Shown piece by piece: positions 63,367 through 64,000 of a stretch of 64,000 nt of DNA. The translations under genes were made by a program, and so were the position numbers. The stretch covers positions 31,204 through 95,203 of the forward strand of contig NZ_JAPZSY010000025.1 of assembly GCF_027532025.1 (NCBI RefSeq). The letters are read 5' to 3'. The notes beneath the pieces are model-generated. The model was not told where the DNA came from. It saw only the letters and a program-made list of their open reading frames with translations, and made no database searches. Every line of letters starts with the position of its first letter. The first letter of the stretch is position 1. Source of the stretch: Inhella sp. (lineage in GTDB: Bacteria > Pseudomonadota > Gammaproteobacteria > Burkholderiales > Burkholderiaceae_C).

Positions 63367-63999
63367 TCAGCGACGCAACAGCCAGCGCGGGGTGCGAAAG
63401 CGCACGATCCGGCGGTACAGCGCGATGTAACCGGCCACATAGGCCAACAGCACGCCCGCCAGCACGGCCGACGAATCCCACCAAATGATGGCGGGCACCA
63501 CACTCAGGCTGCAGGCCACCCACAGGTAGGGTGCAGTCAAGGAGTTGCGACGCACCAGCAACCGCGCATTGCGCGACCCCAAGGCCCAGCGGACTAAGCG
63601 TCGGTAGATCAAGCTGTGCAAATGCACGCCATCGGGCGCGTGCACTGGGCGACCCCGCAGCACCTTGCGGCGGTACATGGTGAACAGGGTCTCCACCACC
63701 GGGTAGGCGCACAGCACCAAGGGGAACAACGGTGACACGTCAGGGTGCCGACCGATGAGCAAGATGCCCAACTCGGCCACCATGAAGCCCAAGAAATAGG
63801 AACCACCATCCCCCAAGAAGATAAGGCCCATCGGGTAGTTCAGGGTAAACAAACCCAGCGTCGCGCCGATAAGCAACAGCCCTGCGGCGGCGATCCAGTT
63901 GTCTCCCAACTGCAGCGCCACCACCACCAATCCGGCCAGCATGATCATGGCGCACATGGACGCCAAGCCGTTGAAGCCGTCGATGATGTTGATGGCGTT
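63367..63999 (-). CDS. WecA/MraY-type glycosyl-1-phosphate transferase (partial)
   Basis: The gene runs off the right edge; 210 C-terminal residues are visible. It transfers a sugar-1-phosphate to undecaprenyl phosphate in the membrane. The visible part opens with NAINIIDGFNGLA, matching the N-A-x-N-xx-D-G-x-x-G-L family motif. It continues with several membrane helices, FLGDGGSYFLGF (second Asp motif), and the cytoplasmic VHAPDGVHLHSLIYRR loop (HxHH-like). This fits the family that starts O-antigen or exopolysaccharide chains rather than MraY itself. No start can be assigned. Confidence 0.88.
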   Translation of the reverse strand, partial: NAINIIDGFNGLASMCAMIMLAGLVVVALQLGDNWIAAAGLLLIGATLGLFTLNYPMGLIFLGDGGSYFLGFMVAELGILLIGRHPDVSPLFPLVLCAYPVVETLFTMYRRKVLRGRPVHAPDGVHLHSLIYRRLVRWALGSRNARLLVRRNSLTAPYLWVACSLSVVPAIIWWDSSAVLAGVLLAYVAGYIALYRRIVRFRTPRWLLRR

Positions 64000-64000
64000 G

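Overview
The window is GC-rich, densely packed chromosomal DNA of a motile betaproteobacterium. Gene order points to Burkholderiales, probably near Rubrivivax, Leptothrix, Ideonella or the Comamonadaceae. This placement is inferred from three things: the fab cluster followed by mucD-lepA-lepB-rnc-era-recO-pdxJ-acpS-nagZ, the pyrR-pyrB-pseudo-dihydroorotase block, and a PEP-CTERM protein. Nearly all of it is core genome. I found no insertion sequence, prophage, CRISPR array or integrative element.

Layout. 1-8.7 kb: flagellar export, C-ring and hook-length operon (end of fliG, then fliHIJKLMNOPQR, + strand). An 84-bp tandem repeat interrupts it between fliP and fliQ. 8.7-10.5 kb: convergent soluble two-component pair (NarL-type regulator and hybrid kinase). 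10.7-14.3 kb: chemotaxis genes, a short CheZ-like protein followed by cheY, cheA and cheW. 14.4-20.6 kb: FtsX-type permease, large secreted nuclease, PEP-CTERM protein, tRNA-Gly(CCC). 20.8-26.8 kb: alpha/beta hydrolase, LysR regulator, HDOD protein, degenerate BioC-like protein, comF, trmL, a MaoC-like protein. 26.8-30 kb: gpsA, secB, grxC, rhodanese, gpmA. 30-35.4 kb: very tight minus-strand run plsC-pyrX-pyrB-pyrR-ruvX-yqgE-rluC. 35.4-39 kb: rne with a leader of about 570 nt. 39-41.7 kb: YtrA-like regulator and its ABC exporter. 41.8-43.4 kb: secreted M4 metalloprotease. 43.7-53.5 kb: nagZ-acpS-pdxJ-recO-era-rnc-DUF4845-lepB-lepA, then mucD (all minus). 53.6-60.4 kb: ygfX-like fragment and the fatty-acid/phospholipid block fabF-acpP-fabG-fabD-fabH-plsX-rpmF-yceD. 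60.4-64 kb: maf, an RsmI-like methyltransferase, rhlE, and a WecA/MraY-type transferase cut by the right edge.

How the genes work together. The left third builds the flagellar export gate and switch and controls it through CheA/CheW/CheY, with a probable minimal CheZ to remove CheY-P. The right two thirds couple growth functions: RNA processing (rne, rhlE, rnc, era), ribosome biogenesis (rpmF, lepA, rluC, ruvX), pyrimidine synthesis, fatty-acid and phospholipid synthesis, protein export (lepB, secB) and envelope quality control (mucD). Many adjacent genes overlap by ATGA, GTGA or TGATG, which implies translational coupling.

I see no clearly new multi-gene system. The best leads are the short CheZ-like protein, the fliP-fliQ repeat, the apparent loss of rpoE-rseA-rseB between fabF and mucD, the lepA leader hairpins, the catalytically dead PyrX, and a recurring set of TAnAAT boxes with GC-rich discriminators in front of growth genes.
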